From contig JAPDFW010000011.1 in NCBI GenBank assembly GCA_028826165.1, positions 127,001 through 191,000 of the forward strand: a stretch of 64,000 nt of DNA. The letters run 5' to 3'. This DNA is from Anaeramoeba ignava (Eukaryota > Metamonada > Anaeramoebidae). Shown piece by piece: positions 36,167-48,516 of this stretch; position 1 is the stretch's first letter, and each line of letters begins with the position of its first letter. A program made the position numbers and the translations under genes. The notes under the pieces were generated by a model. It had not been told where the DNA came from. It worked only from the letters and a program-made list of their open reading frames with translations, and did not search any database.

Positions 36167-39100
36167 TTATTTTTGTTTGATCATAACAAAAGTTTCTGCT
36201 GTTGATTCATCACTTTTCGAATAATCAATCAAAGGATCATCTTCATCAATTTCACTTGTTGAAGTATCGAAAAATTTCTTTTGTTCATCAATTTCTTGAT
36301 TTTCATTATGATCAAGATGAATACTTTCTTTTTTTGGGAGTTTTTTCGAAGATCTCTTTTTCAAAGAACGTTTTCTTGAAGCAAGAAGACGGTAATGATC
36401 CAAAGATTCTTGTTCACCCAAAAGATTGAAAATTTTTTTGGATCGTTTTTTTCGAGTAACCAAAAGAATAATAATAATAGCAATAATTGCGACACCAATA
36501 ACAGGAACCATAATGACTTCGACTAGTTTTGATTTTGTCAGAAATTTGGAGTGAGAGCTTGGATTAGGATGAGGAGAAGTTGAAGGCGAAGACGAAGGTG
36601 AAGGTGAAGGTGAAGGAACTGGAGGAGTTGTTAAATTGAGTAAATATTCAAAGTTACTTGTCCTGTTACTTGGTGCTAATAATCCGATATAAATAAATAT
36701 TGCTTGCTGAATTACGTTAAATGAGCAAAAAAGGGTTCCTGTTGTATTTGAATAATCGAAGGTTGATTCTGTTGGTGGTTGGCCTAATTTAGTGTAAAGT
36801 GTTGGATATAGTATTGTGTTTGATCCATCCGTTTCTGTTATTGGCTGAATTTGAATTTTAACTATTGATGTTTCGTTTGTTGGTCCGTAAAGGAATTTGT
36901 AGTATTCCCAAAGTCCAGGAAAAGATATTCCTTCAACTGTGTTATTTGGACTTGTTGTTTGTATTTGGTATATATTTTGTGTTGCTTTGATTGTGAAATT
37001 GCATGAGTTAATGAATTGGATAGTAGGTTTTTGGATTATAGCTGTGTAAGCAATCATTGTTGCGTTTGTCAAAGAAGAAATTGTGAAATGGAAATTATTA
37101 CAGTTGTTTTGGTTTAGTGTACAATTTCTTTTCGGAAGAGTATAATTTATAAAAGAATCAATTTGATTTAAATGATTTAAATTTTTTGAATTTTGATTTG
37201 AATTTTCTTCTTCATATGATGATTCCATTACAAGAAAAATCATCACATCATAAACATCTTGTGGTGTTTGTGTTACATTATTGAAACAAGTTGCATTTGT
37301 AAGAGAATCTGGAGGATAATTAATATCTACCTCGAAAGGAATTGTTGGAATACCTGTTGGGATGATTGTCTGGAATACAAGATATCCATTTCCTAAACTA
37401 TCATTTTGAATTGGATGATATGGATGAGATTTTGTAGTTGCTTGATTTTCGAAATCCAATTCAATTCCTCCTGAAGAAATGGAGGTGTTGTAAGAACAAG
37501 AAAAGGGATATGAATCTGAATAGCATTGCATGACTAAATAAAAAAGTTGGTCAAGAATTGATGTATTGTATTCGAACTGAAGAGCATTTACTTGATGATC
37601 TCCGTATTGAAGCACATGTCCTTGTCCATTTAAATCAGGATCAATATCTGGATCCCATCGATCCCTGAGAGTATCGTTGGAAAATGTAAATTGAAGATCA
37701 GGAGAAATTGAGGTGAACGTGAGTGTGAATAAGTTTGTGATGGAAATTGGGAATTCATTTTGGACTAAATTATCATATTTGCTAAGTTGAGATTGTGTTT
37801 CAGGAATTGAGTCAGAAAGTGGAAGAAAGAAATACTGGGAATAATTAAAACCACTAGCAGTATAATTTGTTGTATTGAAATTTAGAGGGGAAGATAAGAT
37901 CTGGAGAGCATCCATTGAGAAAAAAGAGGAATCCAACATGGTGAAGTTGGAAATGACCCAAAAATAAATCCATTTGTAGAAATTTTGGCACTGATTTTGA
38001 GGCAAGGGTTGCGAAAGAATTAATTGAGCTGATGGAGCTGTTTCAACTTGAGAAAAATCATAATTCCAATTTAGACTAGTTTCGTTGAAAAACAAATAGG
38101 AATCCCATTTATAATTATAAGAGTATGAGCATTGATTTAAATTGCTTGCATTAACACCAACTACAGAATATCCGCCAAATTTGCAAATCTGGGAGAGATT
38201 AAAATTGACAAAATCATAACCTGTGAAGAGGGTCTGATTTAGATACAATTCCTTTGAGAAGGATGTTTGCTGTTGGGTAAATTGGTTGATGATATTGTCT
38301 GACGCGTTTATATTGAAAGTGGATAAATCTGTTGAATTCCCAAGCACAACGGAAATGAAAATATACATTGTTGATTGGAGCTGATCCATATCATTCTCGG
38401 AAGTTATTATCGAGAAATTTTGTGAGGAAAAGCTGATATAATCGATATTTGTTGACGCTTGCAAAGGAATATCGTTGTGACCCATATCCACACTGATTAC
38501 TCCATTTGAATCTTGTTGATTCATTTCTGGAATTGGATTCGAAGTTGAATTGGATATTAAAACACTAAAAGATGTCGAGTTTATTTGCAATGGAATATAG
38601 AAATAATTCCAAAAATATTGGATTGTTTGTATCGATGGGAATTGGGTGCTATTTATTAAGGTTGGAATATTATTATAAATGGTCAAGGAATATGCATTAT
38701 TTTGCACTGTCATAAAAGATATCCACAAATAAAATGTATAAGGCCATCCCGACTTGGCATTTTCTTTTGCGTTGCAATTGTCGTGAAAACTTGCAAGGTT
38801 AATGAAAAGGTATGTGTCGTTATTTGACAAGCTTTGTGTGGGAGAAACCTTCTCGAAAAAGCCTCCTTCAATATCGAGAGGGAACTCGCTCATTTGAATT
38901 GAAACTTCGGGAACTAAGTCTGTTGTGTTTGTCTGGAAAACAAGAGGATATGTTTGATCCCAAGTGCCGATAAAAAAGGCGCTTGCTGTTTGCTGGGTTT
39001 GTGTGAATGTGAAGGTTTGGTTCCAATTTTGATCAGCGAAATCAAACAATTTTTTCATTGATTGATCAAAAAATTGTGGATCAGAAATATTATAGATAAA

Positions 39101-39901
39101 GGAATTAGAAGCGGAAATTGTGAAATTGCAAGAAACAGGTCGTGCAGAGAAGATTGCAATGTTGTATTGGTCTTGGTTGTTCTTGATATCTGATGGGATT
39201 GTGAGGGATTGATTTGAAGAAGAGGAAGTTTGAGCTGATTGGAAACTTCTTCCCTGCCAAATTACATCAGGAACCGCGTAATCATTGGCCCTTCTCCATG
39301 CAAAATAAAAGGGGAACGTGTCTTGGGATTGGTTGTAATTGATGGAAACCTCGATTGCTTGAGGAGGACTAAAAGGAATTGGTGCTTGGGTCAAATAAAT
39401 GATTTCCCATTCAGAAACAGTAAAAGTTGAATTTGTATCAAAAGAAAGAGTTCGAGCATAAGAAGAGGTTATATTGAAATTGCAATCGAAATCCTGCGAG
39501 ATATTAAAAGAAATTTCTAGTTGGCCAAGATTGTCTAAATCGGAAATGGGGACTGGCGATTGGGATGAAGAAAGAGGAACAAAAGCGACGGTTAAAATAT
39601 TTGAAAAATCATAAAATAAATTTGGAGAATAAGTCGAATTGAGTCCCTGTGATTGAACAGTAACCAAAACTTGATCCGTTGGATTGATTGGAATTTTGCA
39701 GCTTGAATTTGTAATAGAAAACCATATCGTTGCTGGATTTAATGATATGTTTTGAACTTCAATTACTGTGTTTTGTGTTATGTTATCTAAAGATAAAATG
39801 TCCCCAATTGAATATTGAATTGAATCAGTTGGTATTTTTGAATTTTGTTTTGTTAAAAAGAGCAGAAAAATGAAAATGAAGAAAAAAAGCTTTTTATTCA
39901 T
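36167..39901 (-). CDS. Large type I surface glycoprotein, function unknown
   Basis: A single exon encodes 1,244 residues when started at the ATG at 39901. That start gives a classical signal peptide (MNKKLFFFIFIFLLFL); the more upstream in-frame ATGs add a basic leader and are less likely. The extracellular part, about 1,100 residues, is rich in Ser, Thr, Asn, Phe and Tyr, with many N-glycosylation sequons and scattered cysteines. I recognise no named domain, though Phe/Tyr-spaced blocks suggest degenerate beta-sandwich repeats. A Pro/Ser stalk (PSPSPSPSSSPSTSPHPNP) precedes one transmembrane helix (VIMVPVIGVAIIAIIIILLV), a basic stop-transfer and an acidic cytoplasmic tail of about 95 residues. 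Its start is 105 bases from the divergent DOLPP1 gene. The frame is intact over 3.7 kb. Confidence 0.85.
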   Translation of the reverse strand: MNKKLFFFIFIFLLFLTKQNSKIPTDSIQYSIGDILSLDNITQNTVIEVQNISLNPATIWFSITNSSCKIPINPTDQVLVTVQSQGLNSTYSPNLFYDFSNILTVAFVPLSSSQSPVPISDLDNLGQLEISFNISQDFDCNFNITSSYARTLSFDTNSTFTVSEWEIIYLTQAPIPFSPPQAIEVSINYNQSQDTFPFYFAWRRANDYAVPDVIWQGRSFQSAQTSSSSNQSLTIPSDIKNNQDQYNIAIFSARPVSCNFTISASNSFIYNISDPQFFDQSMKKLFDFADQNWNQTFTFTQTQQTASAFFIGTWDQTYPLVFQTNTTDLVPEVSIQMSEFPLDIEGGFFEKVSPTQSLSNNDTYLFINLASFHDNCNAKENAKSGWPYTFYLWISFMTVQNNAYSLTIYNNIPTLINSTQFPSIQTIQYFWNYFYIPLQINSTSFSVLISNSTSNPIPEMNQQDSNGVISVDMGHNDIPLQASTNIDYISFSSQNFSIITSENDMDQLQSTMYIFISVVLGNSTDLSTFNINASDNIINQFTQQQTSFSKELYLNQTLFTGYDFVNFNLSQICKFGGYSVVGVNASNLNQCSYSYNYKWDSYLFFNETSLNWNYDFSQVETAPSAQLILSQPLPQNQCQNFYKWIYFWVISNFTMLDSSFFSMDALQILSSPLNFNTTNYTASGFNYSQYFFLPLSDSIPETQSQLSKYDNLVQNEFPISITNLFTLTFTSISPDLQFTFSNDTLRDRWDPDIDPDLNGQGHVLQYGDHQVNALQFEYNTSILDQLFYLVMQCYSDSYPFSCSYNTSISSGGIELDFENQATTKSHPYHPIQNDSLGNGYLVFQTIIPTGIPTIPFEVDINYPPDSLTNATCFNNVTQTPQDVYDVMIFLVMESSYEEENSNQNSKNLNHLNQIDSFINYTLPKRNCTLNQNNCNNFHFTISSLTNATMIAYTAIIQKPTIQFINSCNFTIKATQNIYQIQTTSPNNTVEGISFPGLWEYYKFLYGPTNETSIVKIQIQPITETDGSNTILYPTLYTKLGQPPTESTFDYSNTTGTLFCSFNVIQQAIFIYIGLLAPSNRTSNFEYLLNLTTPPVPSPSPSPSSSPSTSPHPNPSSHSKFLTKSKLVEVIMVPVIGVAIIAIIIILLVTRKKRSKKIFNLLGEQESLDHYRLLASRKRSLKKRSSKKLPKKESIHLDHNENQEIDEQKKFFDTSTSEIDEDDPLIDYSKSDESTAETFVMIKQK

Positions 39902-40006
39902 TTTTATTTTAAAAAATTTAGGAAAAAAAAAATGAAAGAAAATTAAATTTAAAAAAAATTTTTTTTTATCATTTTTTTTTATCATTTTTATCATTTTTTT
40001 TCTTTG
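39902..40006. promoter_or_regulatory. Compact divergent intergenic region
   Basis: Only 105 bases separate the starts of the surface glycoprotein and the dolichyldiphosphatase. They contain three close copies of TTTTTATCATTTT (39962-40000), directly upstream of the DOLPP1 ATG. Confidence 0.45.
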
Positions 40007-42181
40007 ATGTTACTTTCTCTTGCAAGTAAAAATGCAAAATTTGAAGCTAAATTCTTTTTTGGAGCTGTAAAAATTTGTGCACCAGATTATTCTTTTACTT
40101 CTTATTTGATGCTTCTTTATTCTTTTGAAATTTATTATATTTATGGAATTGGGTTTATTTTATTATTTGTTAGAAAAGCAATTACAAATTTTTATTTTAT
40201 GATTCTTGCTCTTTCTATTTCTCTTTGGAATGATGTTATTTTAAAAAATATTATTAGGCAAGAAAGACCTGAAGGTGCTTGTTCCAATTCTTTTGGGATG
40301 CCTTCTGGTACAAATTTAAATCAAATATAAATATAAATTAAATATAAATATAAATATAAATATAAATATAAATATAAATATAAATATAAATATAAATATA
40401 AATATAAATATAAATATAAATATAAATATAAATATAAATATAAATATAAATATAAATATAAATATAAATATAAATATAAATATAAATATAAATATAAATA
40501 AAAATATAAATATAAATATAAATATAAAAATAAATATAAATATAAATATAAATCTAAATAAAAAAAAAATATAAATATAAATATAAAATAAAAATAAAAA
40601 TATAAATATAAATATAAAATATAAAATATAAATATAAATATAAATATAAAATATAAATATAAATATAAATATAAATATAAATATAAATATAAATATAAAT
40701 ATAAATATAAATATAAATATAAATATAAATATAAATATAAATATAAATATAAATATAAATATAAATATAAATATAAATATAAATAATATAAATATAAATA
40801 TAAATATAAATATAAACTAAATATAAATATAAATATAAATAAATATAAATATAAATATAAATTATAAATATAAAAATATAAATATAAATATAAATATAAA
40901 TATAAAATATAAATATAAAAATAAAATAAATATAAAATAAAAAATAAAAATAAATAAAAATATAAATATAAAAAATATAAACATAAATATAAAATATAAA
41001 AAATAAAAATAAAAATAAAAATAAAATAAATAAATATAAATATAAATTATAAAAACATAAAATATAAATATAAAATATAAATATAAAATATAAATATAAA
41101 TATAAATATAAAATAAAAAAATATAAATAAATATAAATATAAAATATAAATATAAATATAAATATAAATATAAATATAAATATAAATATAAATATAAATA
41201 TAAATATAAATATAAATATAAATATAAATATAAATATAAATATAAATATAAATATAAATATAAATATAAATATAAATATAAATATAAATATAAATAAATA
41301 TAAATATAAATATAAATATAAATATAAATATAAATATAAATATAAATATAAATATAAATATAAATCTAAATATAAATATAAATATAAATATAAATATAAA
41401 TATAAATATAAATATAAATATAAATCTAAAAATAAATATAAATATAAAAATATAAATATAAATAAATATAAAAATATAAATATAAATATTTAAAATATAA
41501 ATATAAATATAAATATATAAATATAAATATCTAAATAATATAAATATTTATTCAAAAATTTAAAAAGGTCATTCCGTTTCTTCTTTATGCTTCTTTACTT
41601 GGTTTACTTTAGAAATTTTATTCGGATCAAGAAAAAATTATTCCAAAAAAATGAAACTATTCATAATATCTTTAATTGGTATTTTATTATTACCTGTTCC
41701 TTATTCAAGAGTTTATTTAGGATATCATTCAAAAGAACAAGTTATTGTTGGATCAATTACAGGAATTTTTTATGCAATTTGCTTTTTCTTTCTTTTCCAA
41801 AAATTCCATAAAAAAATATACATGTATTTCACTAAATGGTTTGATATAATAGATGATTACAATCCAGATGCAACAAGAAAAGAAGTTGAACAAAAAGATA
41901 TTGAAAATCAATCTTTGTTAGAAAATGATGAAATCAAAAATAATGATAATGATAATGATATTGATATTGATATTGAAAATAATCCTGTTAATAATAACAA
42001 TAATAATAATAATAAAAATAAAAATAATAATCAAAAGAATTCTGATGATGAAGGAGAAACTAAAATTATTTATCAAGTTTCAACTAGTTCTTCAGAAACA
42101 AGACCAAGAGAAAAACCAAAAAATGAACAAAATTTTGATGTATTTTTCACAAATTCAGAAAATGAAAGTGATTTTAATTAA
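40007..42181 (+). CDS. DOLPP1: Dolichyldiphosphatase (PAP2 family)
   Basis: This ER membrane enzyme cleaves dolichyl diphosphate to recycle the carrier after N-glycosylation. Exons 40007-40307 and 41568-42181 (phase 1) give 304 residues. The first exon has the PAP2 motif 1 region LKNIIRQERPEGACSNSFGM, and the splice rebuilds motif 2 as PSGHS. Motif 3 reads SRVYLGYHSKEQV, with Gln where general PAP2 enzymes have Asp; dolichyldiphosphatases characteristically have SRVY..YH...QV. Four or five hydrophobic helices are visible. The last 110 residues are a cytosolic tail rich in Asn, Asp and Glu, ending near ENESDFN. The ATG at 40007 was used because it is the first after the divergent promoter. It converges on the PMCA gene. 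Confidence 0.92.
40308..41567 (+). repeat. 1.26 kb AAATAT hexamer intron of DOLPP1
   Basis: The intron starts GTACAA and ends TTTAAAAAG and is (AAATAT)n almost throughout, with small A-rich imperfections. It interrupts the PSG|H active-site motif. The sense strand is essentially free of G between the splice sites. Confidence 0.95.
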
Positions 42182-42333
42182 AAATTAAAAGAATTAAAAA
42201 TTTAAATAAAAAAAGGAATTAAACTTGAAAATTGTTTTAATGTTTCTTTAAAGATGGATGATTCAATTAAAAAAAAATGAAAAAATGAATAAAAAAATGA
42301 AAGAATAAAAAAAGAAAAGAAAAAAAGTGGAAT
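42182..42333. other. Convergent intergenic region, DOLPP1 and PMCA
   Basis: A 152-base A-rich gap between converging stop codons; no other feature is seen. Confidence 0.4.
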
Positions 42334-45300
42334 TTAATTTTGTTTTGAATCATCAATAAGATCATCAGAAGTATCAGAATTTAATTTTTCTTTATCACCA
42401 TCATTATCATCATCATTATCTTTGTCTTCATTGATTTTAACTTCATTATCCAAAAGTGATGTTTTTTCATCTGATTCATCTTTTGTCTTTTTAGGTTTAA
42501 CTTTATCAACAGGAACAGGAATTAATCTAAGCAAAAATCCAATAGGAATTGAAAGAGCGCCAATTACAAGACAAACAAGCCATTCTGCCCAAGTCAATTT
42601 CTTTGTTGAGAAAAATTCACCACCAAATTCAACAATCAAAGTTTGAAGAATAATTGTAATTGAAACAATGAAAAGGAACATTGGGTTTTTGAACATTCTT
42701 TTAAAGACGTTGTTTTCATCTGCAATTTTTCTGCAATTAATTTCGTTAAAAACTTGACACCAGACAAAGGCATTGAACAAAATGGTATAAAGATGAGTTT
42801 CTTCATCATCATTGCTGGTATTATAATCAAAAATTTTTCCACCAGCATAAAGAATCACAAACAAGACAATTAATTGATAAGTTGATTGACCGAGAATGTT
42901 TCTCTTCATGATATTTGAAAGCAAACTCTCATCTCGTGAATAAGGTTTTCTTTTGAGCAGTTCTCTTGTGGGAGGCTCAGTTCCAAGTGCAAGTGCAGCC
43001 ATTGTATCCATAATCAAGTTGACCCACAAAAGTTGAATAGCTTTCAAAGGAGTTCCTTTTTGCGAAATAGCACCAATAAGAGCAACAGCAAGAGCAGCAA
43101 CGTTGACAGTCAATTGGAATTGAAGGAATTTTCTGATGTTATCATACACACTTCTTCCCCACATTACAGAGTTTACAATACTCTTGAAATTATCATCCAA
43201 AATGATGATGTCACTTGCTTCTTTTGCAACGTCTGTTCCAGTGATTCCCATTGCAAGTCCAACATCTGCTTCTTTCAATGCGGGTGCATCATTTGTTCCA
43301 TCTCCAGTTACACCTACAATTTCTCCTTTTTTTCTTAATAAACTCACAAGTGTTAATTTATCTTTGGGTGATGATCTTGCTAATACTTGAAGTTTTGGAA
43401 GAAGTGCTAATTGTTCTTCTTCGTTCTTTGTTCTCCATTCATGTCCTTCAATTGCTACTCCATCTTCTTTTAAGATTCCACATTCTGTTGCAATGTGTTT
43501 TGCTGTGAGAATGTTATCTCCTGTAACCATTCTGACAAATATTCCTGCTTTTTGGCATTCATCAACTGCGTATGGAACTTCTTGACGAACTGGATCTTTG
43601 ATTCCAACAATACAATAACCTTAAATAAAAACAAAATTAATTTTCATCAATTTTCATCAATTTTTATCAATTTTCATTAATTTTTATCAATTTTCATGTT
43701 TTTGGAAAATTTTTATCAATTTTCAAATTTTTATTAATTTTTATATTTATTTACAGGTTAAATTGGATTCAATCTCTTCTTCATTTGACCAATCTCCTTG
43801 AGCTTCATCAAAATCTCGATAAGCCAAAGTAATTGTTCGAAGCCCATTTGAAGCCATTGCATCTAAAATACTATTCAATCTTTGTCTTTCTGAATCATCA
43901 ATTTCCACAACATTTCCGTTTTCATCAAGAGAAGAAGAGCAACGTCCCAAAACAATTTCACCTGCTCCACTAAGATAAAGTCTATATCCAGCTTCTTTTT
44001 CAACAATTGTTCCTGCTCTTTTTCTCTCGCTTGAAAATGTGAAGATTTTAGGTCTTTTTTTTTCAAATTTCTTTCGAATAGCTTGATAATCGCAGTCAAA
44101 TCGTTGGACAAATTTCAAAAGTGCAATTTCTGTTCTTGATCCTGTTTCCTTATTTTCTCCATCCACTTTCTCAAAGAATGCTTTTGAATTAACAGCAATT
44201 CCTTCGTTTAATAACTCAATGAATTCAGGTTTAAGATCATCAGCAGAAGGAAGTTCTTGATAATGAGTTCCGAAGAGATAAACCTCAGTAGCAATCATTA
44301 AATTTTGAGTTAATGTTCCAGTTTTATCTGAGCAGATGTCTAATTTTTGGAAAAAAATAAGATGAGAAAAAAAATATTCATATCAAATAAATATTTACTT
44401 GTTGCATTTCCCATTGTTTCACATGATGAAAGATGTCTCACAAGATTCATATCTTTCATCATCTTTTTCATTGAATATGCAAGTGAAATTGTAACAGCAA
44501 GTGGAAGACCTTCAGGAACAGCAACAACAACAATTGTAACACCAATAATAATATAATCAACCAATAATTCCCAACGGTCTCTTGAGAATGTACTTCTGTG
44601 TTTAACTTATAGAAATGAAACAACAAATTTTCATTTTAAATTTTCATTTTAAATTATTTTTTTGGATAATTAAAAGAGAACTTACTTGCCCAAACAACCC
44701 AAGCAATAACTAACGCAAGAACTGTTAAAATAGCTGAATAAAGCCCAACTTTTCCAATAAAAACAGCCATTTTATCAAGTTTGTTTTGGAGTGGTGTTGG
44801 ATCAGGTGGTTTTTCAAAGTTTTTCTTTGCATCTCCCCATTGTGAATGAATTCCAACTGAAGTTACAATCATTTTTCCTTCTCCTTCTATTACTTGTGTT
44901 CCGCAAAGCATTTGGGGTTTTGAATCAATACTTTTATGAACATCATCAGCTTCGCCTGTCATTCCAGATTCATTTGCAACCAATTCTATTTAAAAAAATT
45001 TAAATCAAAATTTGATTTATATTTAATTTATATTTATATTTATATTTATATTTATATTTATATTTATATTTATATTTATATTTATATTTATATTTATATT
45101 TATATTTATATTTATTTATATTTAATTTATATTTAATTTATATTTGATTTATATTTGATTTATATTTGATTTATATTTGATTTATATTTATATTTATTTT
45201 TATGTTTATATTTGTTTAATATTTAATTTATATTTATATTTATATTTAATTTATATTTATATTTGATTTATATTTAATTTATATTTAATTTATATTTATA

Positions 45301-46325
45301 TTTGATTTATATTTAATTTATATTTAATTTATATTTGATTTATATTTGATTTATATTTGATTTATATTTATATTTATATTTATATTTATATTTATATTTA
45401 TATTTATATTTATATTTATATTTATATTTATATTTATATTTATATTTATATTTTATATTTATATTTGATTTATATTTGATTTATATTTGATTTATATTTA
45501 ATTTATATTTGATTTATATTTGATTTATATTTGATTTATATTTGTATTTATATTTATATTTATATTTGATTTATATTTGATTTATATTTATATTTAATTG
45601 ATTTATATTTGATTTATATTTAATTTATATTTAATTGATTTATATTTATATTTATATTTATATTTATATTTATATTTATATTTAATTTATATTTAATTTA
45701 TAAAATAAATACCATTTGCCAAGAACAAAATACCATCAGCAGGAACTTTATCACCAGTAGAAAGAATAACAATATCACCAACATTAAGATCGAAAAAAGA
45801 GATAGTTTGCTCAGCACCAACACCATAATTAGAAGGGTCTTCACGGATGACCTTAACTTGAATATCCTCTTTAACCTTATTAAGCCTACGGAATTGCTTT
45901 TCCTTTTGGAAGTCATTGATAGCAGTAACAAAGGAGACAATAAGAACAGCAACAAGAATAGCAGTACCATCAATCCAGTCGGAAGATCTGTCACCAAGAG
46001 TAAGACCAAGAACCAACGAAATAACGGCCGAAACAATAAGGATAATAAGTGTAGTATCCTTAAAGGTTCCAAAGAACAATCCAAAAAATGAACTGTGAGG
46101 TGGCTCGGCAAATCTGTTGCTCCCATATTCTCCTCTTCTTGTTGTAAATCCCTCTTTTATCTCCCATTGTGGTAATCCTACTTCAAGGTTTGAATGTAAT
46201 TCTTCTGTTAATTTTTCGACTCCCCCTAATTCTTGTAGTTTTTCTAAGTTGTTTTTATCTCCTATTGTGTGAAGTCCCATTAATTGTGGTATTGTTAATG
46301 TGAATTGTAATGCTTCTTTATCCAT
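42334..46325 (-). CDS. PMCA-type (P-IIB) calcium-transporting ATPase
   Basis: It exports Ca2+ from the cytosol, or loads it into a vacuole, in exchange for protons. Exons are 46325-45713, 44985-44686, 44605-44399, 44339-43755 and 43619-42334, all phase 1, totalling 2,991 bases and 996 residues with no frame damage. Landmarks in order: N-terminal FGSNRF-like segment [10 protein letters not shown], actuator [15 protein letters not shown]4 [20 protein letters not shown], phosphorylation site [12 protein letters not shown] (across a splice), nucleotide-domain [16 protein letters not shown], hinge [20 protein letters not shown], and TM6 [23 protein letters not shown] and GTEPPT are typical of plasma-membrane pumps. 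The C-terminal tail (about 60 residues) is acidic, Asp/Asn-rich and lacks an obvious basic calmodulin helix; regulation may differ from animal PMCA. Confidence 0.97.
44986..45712 (-). repeat. Repeat intron of the calcium pump gene
   Basis: The 727-base intron begins GTATTT and ends AAATAG on the minus strand. It is AAATAT and AAATCAAATAT units in sense orientation, with almost no G. Removal joins LAN to [13 protein letters not shown]. Confidence 0.95.
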
Positions 46326-46685
46326 TTTTTTCTTTTATTATTTTTTTTATTATTTTTTTTATTAAAAAAGGGATTTTTGATGATTTATTTTTATTAAATA
46401 AATAAAAAGAAAAAAATTTTTTTTTGTGTTGTTTTGTTTAAAAAATTAATTATTAATTTGTATATAAATTTCAAAAAAAAAATACAATGATCAATTTACA
46501 TACAAAAAAAAAGGAAATTTAAAAATGAATTTCTTTAATTTTAATTTTAATTTTAATTTTTTTAATTTTTTTTGCTTTTTTTTTTATTTTGATGAATTTG
46601 ATTATTTTTAATTATTTTAGATGAATTGAATAATATTTAAATAATAGTTTTAGATTTGATTCTTTAATTTGATTTAATTTTAATT
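46326..46685. other. Spacer upstream of PMCA, downstream of RCC1-BTB copy A
   Basis: A 360-base AT-rich spacer lies between two minus-strand genes and holds the PMCA promoter. Its left part (about 46595-46685) matches the spacer at 48785-48880 almost word for word, so it belongs to the duplicated RCC1-BTB unit. No further gene is seen. Confidence 0.6.
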
Positions 46686-48516
46686 TTAATTTTGATTATT
46701 AAATTTGTTAATTAATAAATCAAATAAATTTGGATTTGTTTGATTTAATTGAAAATAATCAATTCCAATTTGAATTTCATTAATTATTTCTTGTGTAATT
46801 TGAATTCCTTCTTTAATTTGATTTGAATAAATCCAATATTCAAATATTTGAAATGATTTATTACTTAATTCACTATAATCTGTAACTTTATTAGATTTAT
46901 CTTCTGTTACAGATAAAAACATTCCTCGATATAATTCACTTCTCATTATTAATATTAATTTAGGAAATTTATATTGTTTTTCTTTTCTTTCAATTATAAA
47001 ATCTTTTTCATTTTCATTTAAATAAATTCTTTTCATCGTTTCTTCAATTTTTTCATTTGAATTTATAATTTCTTTGATTTCATAATATAATTTTGGATTT
47101 ATTTTGGAATTGTTTGAATAAATCATTTCAAATATTTGATTTGATTCTTTAATTGATTTATTTGAAATAATTTCTTGAAGTTTTTCAAGTTGATTTTGAT
47201 TTTGATTTAATCTATATTTTAATATTAATTTATGAGCTTCAATTATTTCTCCATTTTCTGTTTTAAATGAAATATCACAAAATTCTTTTCTTCTAAATAA
47301 TTTTATCAAATCTTCTTCAAGATTGGAAAAAGAAGGAGGAGAATAATAAAGAAATGATCTGCAATATTCACAAGAAAGATGATAATTATAAATTTCTTCA
47401 TTAAATCTTAATTCAGGAAGTTCAATTTGAATTGGAATTTCTTGATAATTTGTATCTCCAATTCCTAATTCACCATAATGATTCTTCCCAAATCCAATTA
47501 GTTTCCCTTTGGAAGTAAAAATCAAAGTATGATTAGAACCAGTAGAAATTTCAAGAATATTATCATCATTTTCAAATAAAGATGATTTGATTTCAGTAAA
47601 TTCATGATAATCTTCAGTTTGTTTGTTATATTGAATAAATGGATAAAGTTCTCTTTTTGTATTTTCGTGTTTATTTTTGCCAAGTCCATTGTATTGATAA
47701 TTTCCACATGAATAAAGTTTTCTTTTTGGATTTTGATTTTCATCTTCATTTTCAATCAACATTATTGAATGATTAAATCCGGATTGAATATCAATTATTT
47801 TGCCTTTTGGAATATTTTGGATTTTGGTTAAATTTTGGATTTTTGTTTCTTCTTTTTCTGTTACTGATTCTCCTAATCCAATTTGACCATATTCATTATT
47901 TCCGCATCCAAATAATTCTTGATTTGAATTTAAAAGAAAAACATGTTTTGAAAAATTTCCTGAAAACATTTTAGAAACATTTTTCATCATTAAAATTGGT
48001 TTTTGTGTTTTTTTAAGTGTTTCAGAATCTAAACCAAGTTGACCAAAATCATTTGAACCAAATCCATAAACATTTTGATTTGAAGTTAATAAGTAAATTG
48101 AATTGAATCCAGAAGCAATATCTTCAATTATTCTATCATTTTGTATCTTCAATTAATGATGAAATATTGATAAATTTATTTGGATTTTCTGAATTAATAT
48201 CAATTCCTTTGGCAAATACATTTCCTTTTATTGTTAAAATAGCCGCATTTTGCCAACCAACAGATGCTTTTTGAATATTTTCTACAATTTGGATTATTGA
48301 AGGATTTTGACTTAAATATTTTGAATATTCTATTGCTTTTCCATTTTTAAAAAGGAAAATTATTGAATAATCTTTTGATGATGAAATTTGTTTAATTTGT
48401 TTTCCATTTTCATTTTCATTTCCAAATCTAAATTGAATTGGTTTTTTTATATCATATGGTTTATTTTTGAAAATTTTTGGTTCTCTATTTGCACCAAAAA
48501 ATATAATTTCATTCAT
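46686..48516 (-). CDS. RCC1-BTB protein, tandem copy A
   Basis: The ATG at 48516 (MNEIIFFGANREP) opens an RCC1-type propeller with repeats such as VYGFGSNDFGQLGLD, LFGCGNNEYGQIGLGE and LIGFGKNHYGELGIGD. Two BTB-like modules follow: DISFKTENGEIIEAHKLILK, then FIIERKEKQYKFPKLILIMR with SELYRGMFLSV, to the stop at 46686. The total is about 610 residues. The frame shifts once near 48144, where copy A has one more A than the same site in copy C (ACAAAATGAT versus ACAAATGAT). Since both flanking parts are well conserved, this may be a sequencing error or a young inactivating indel. RCC1-BTB proteins probably act as adaptors; the partner is unknown. It is the least damaged of the three copies. Confidence 0.85.
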
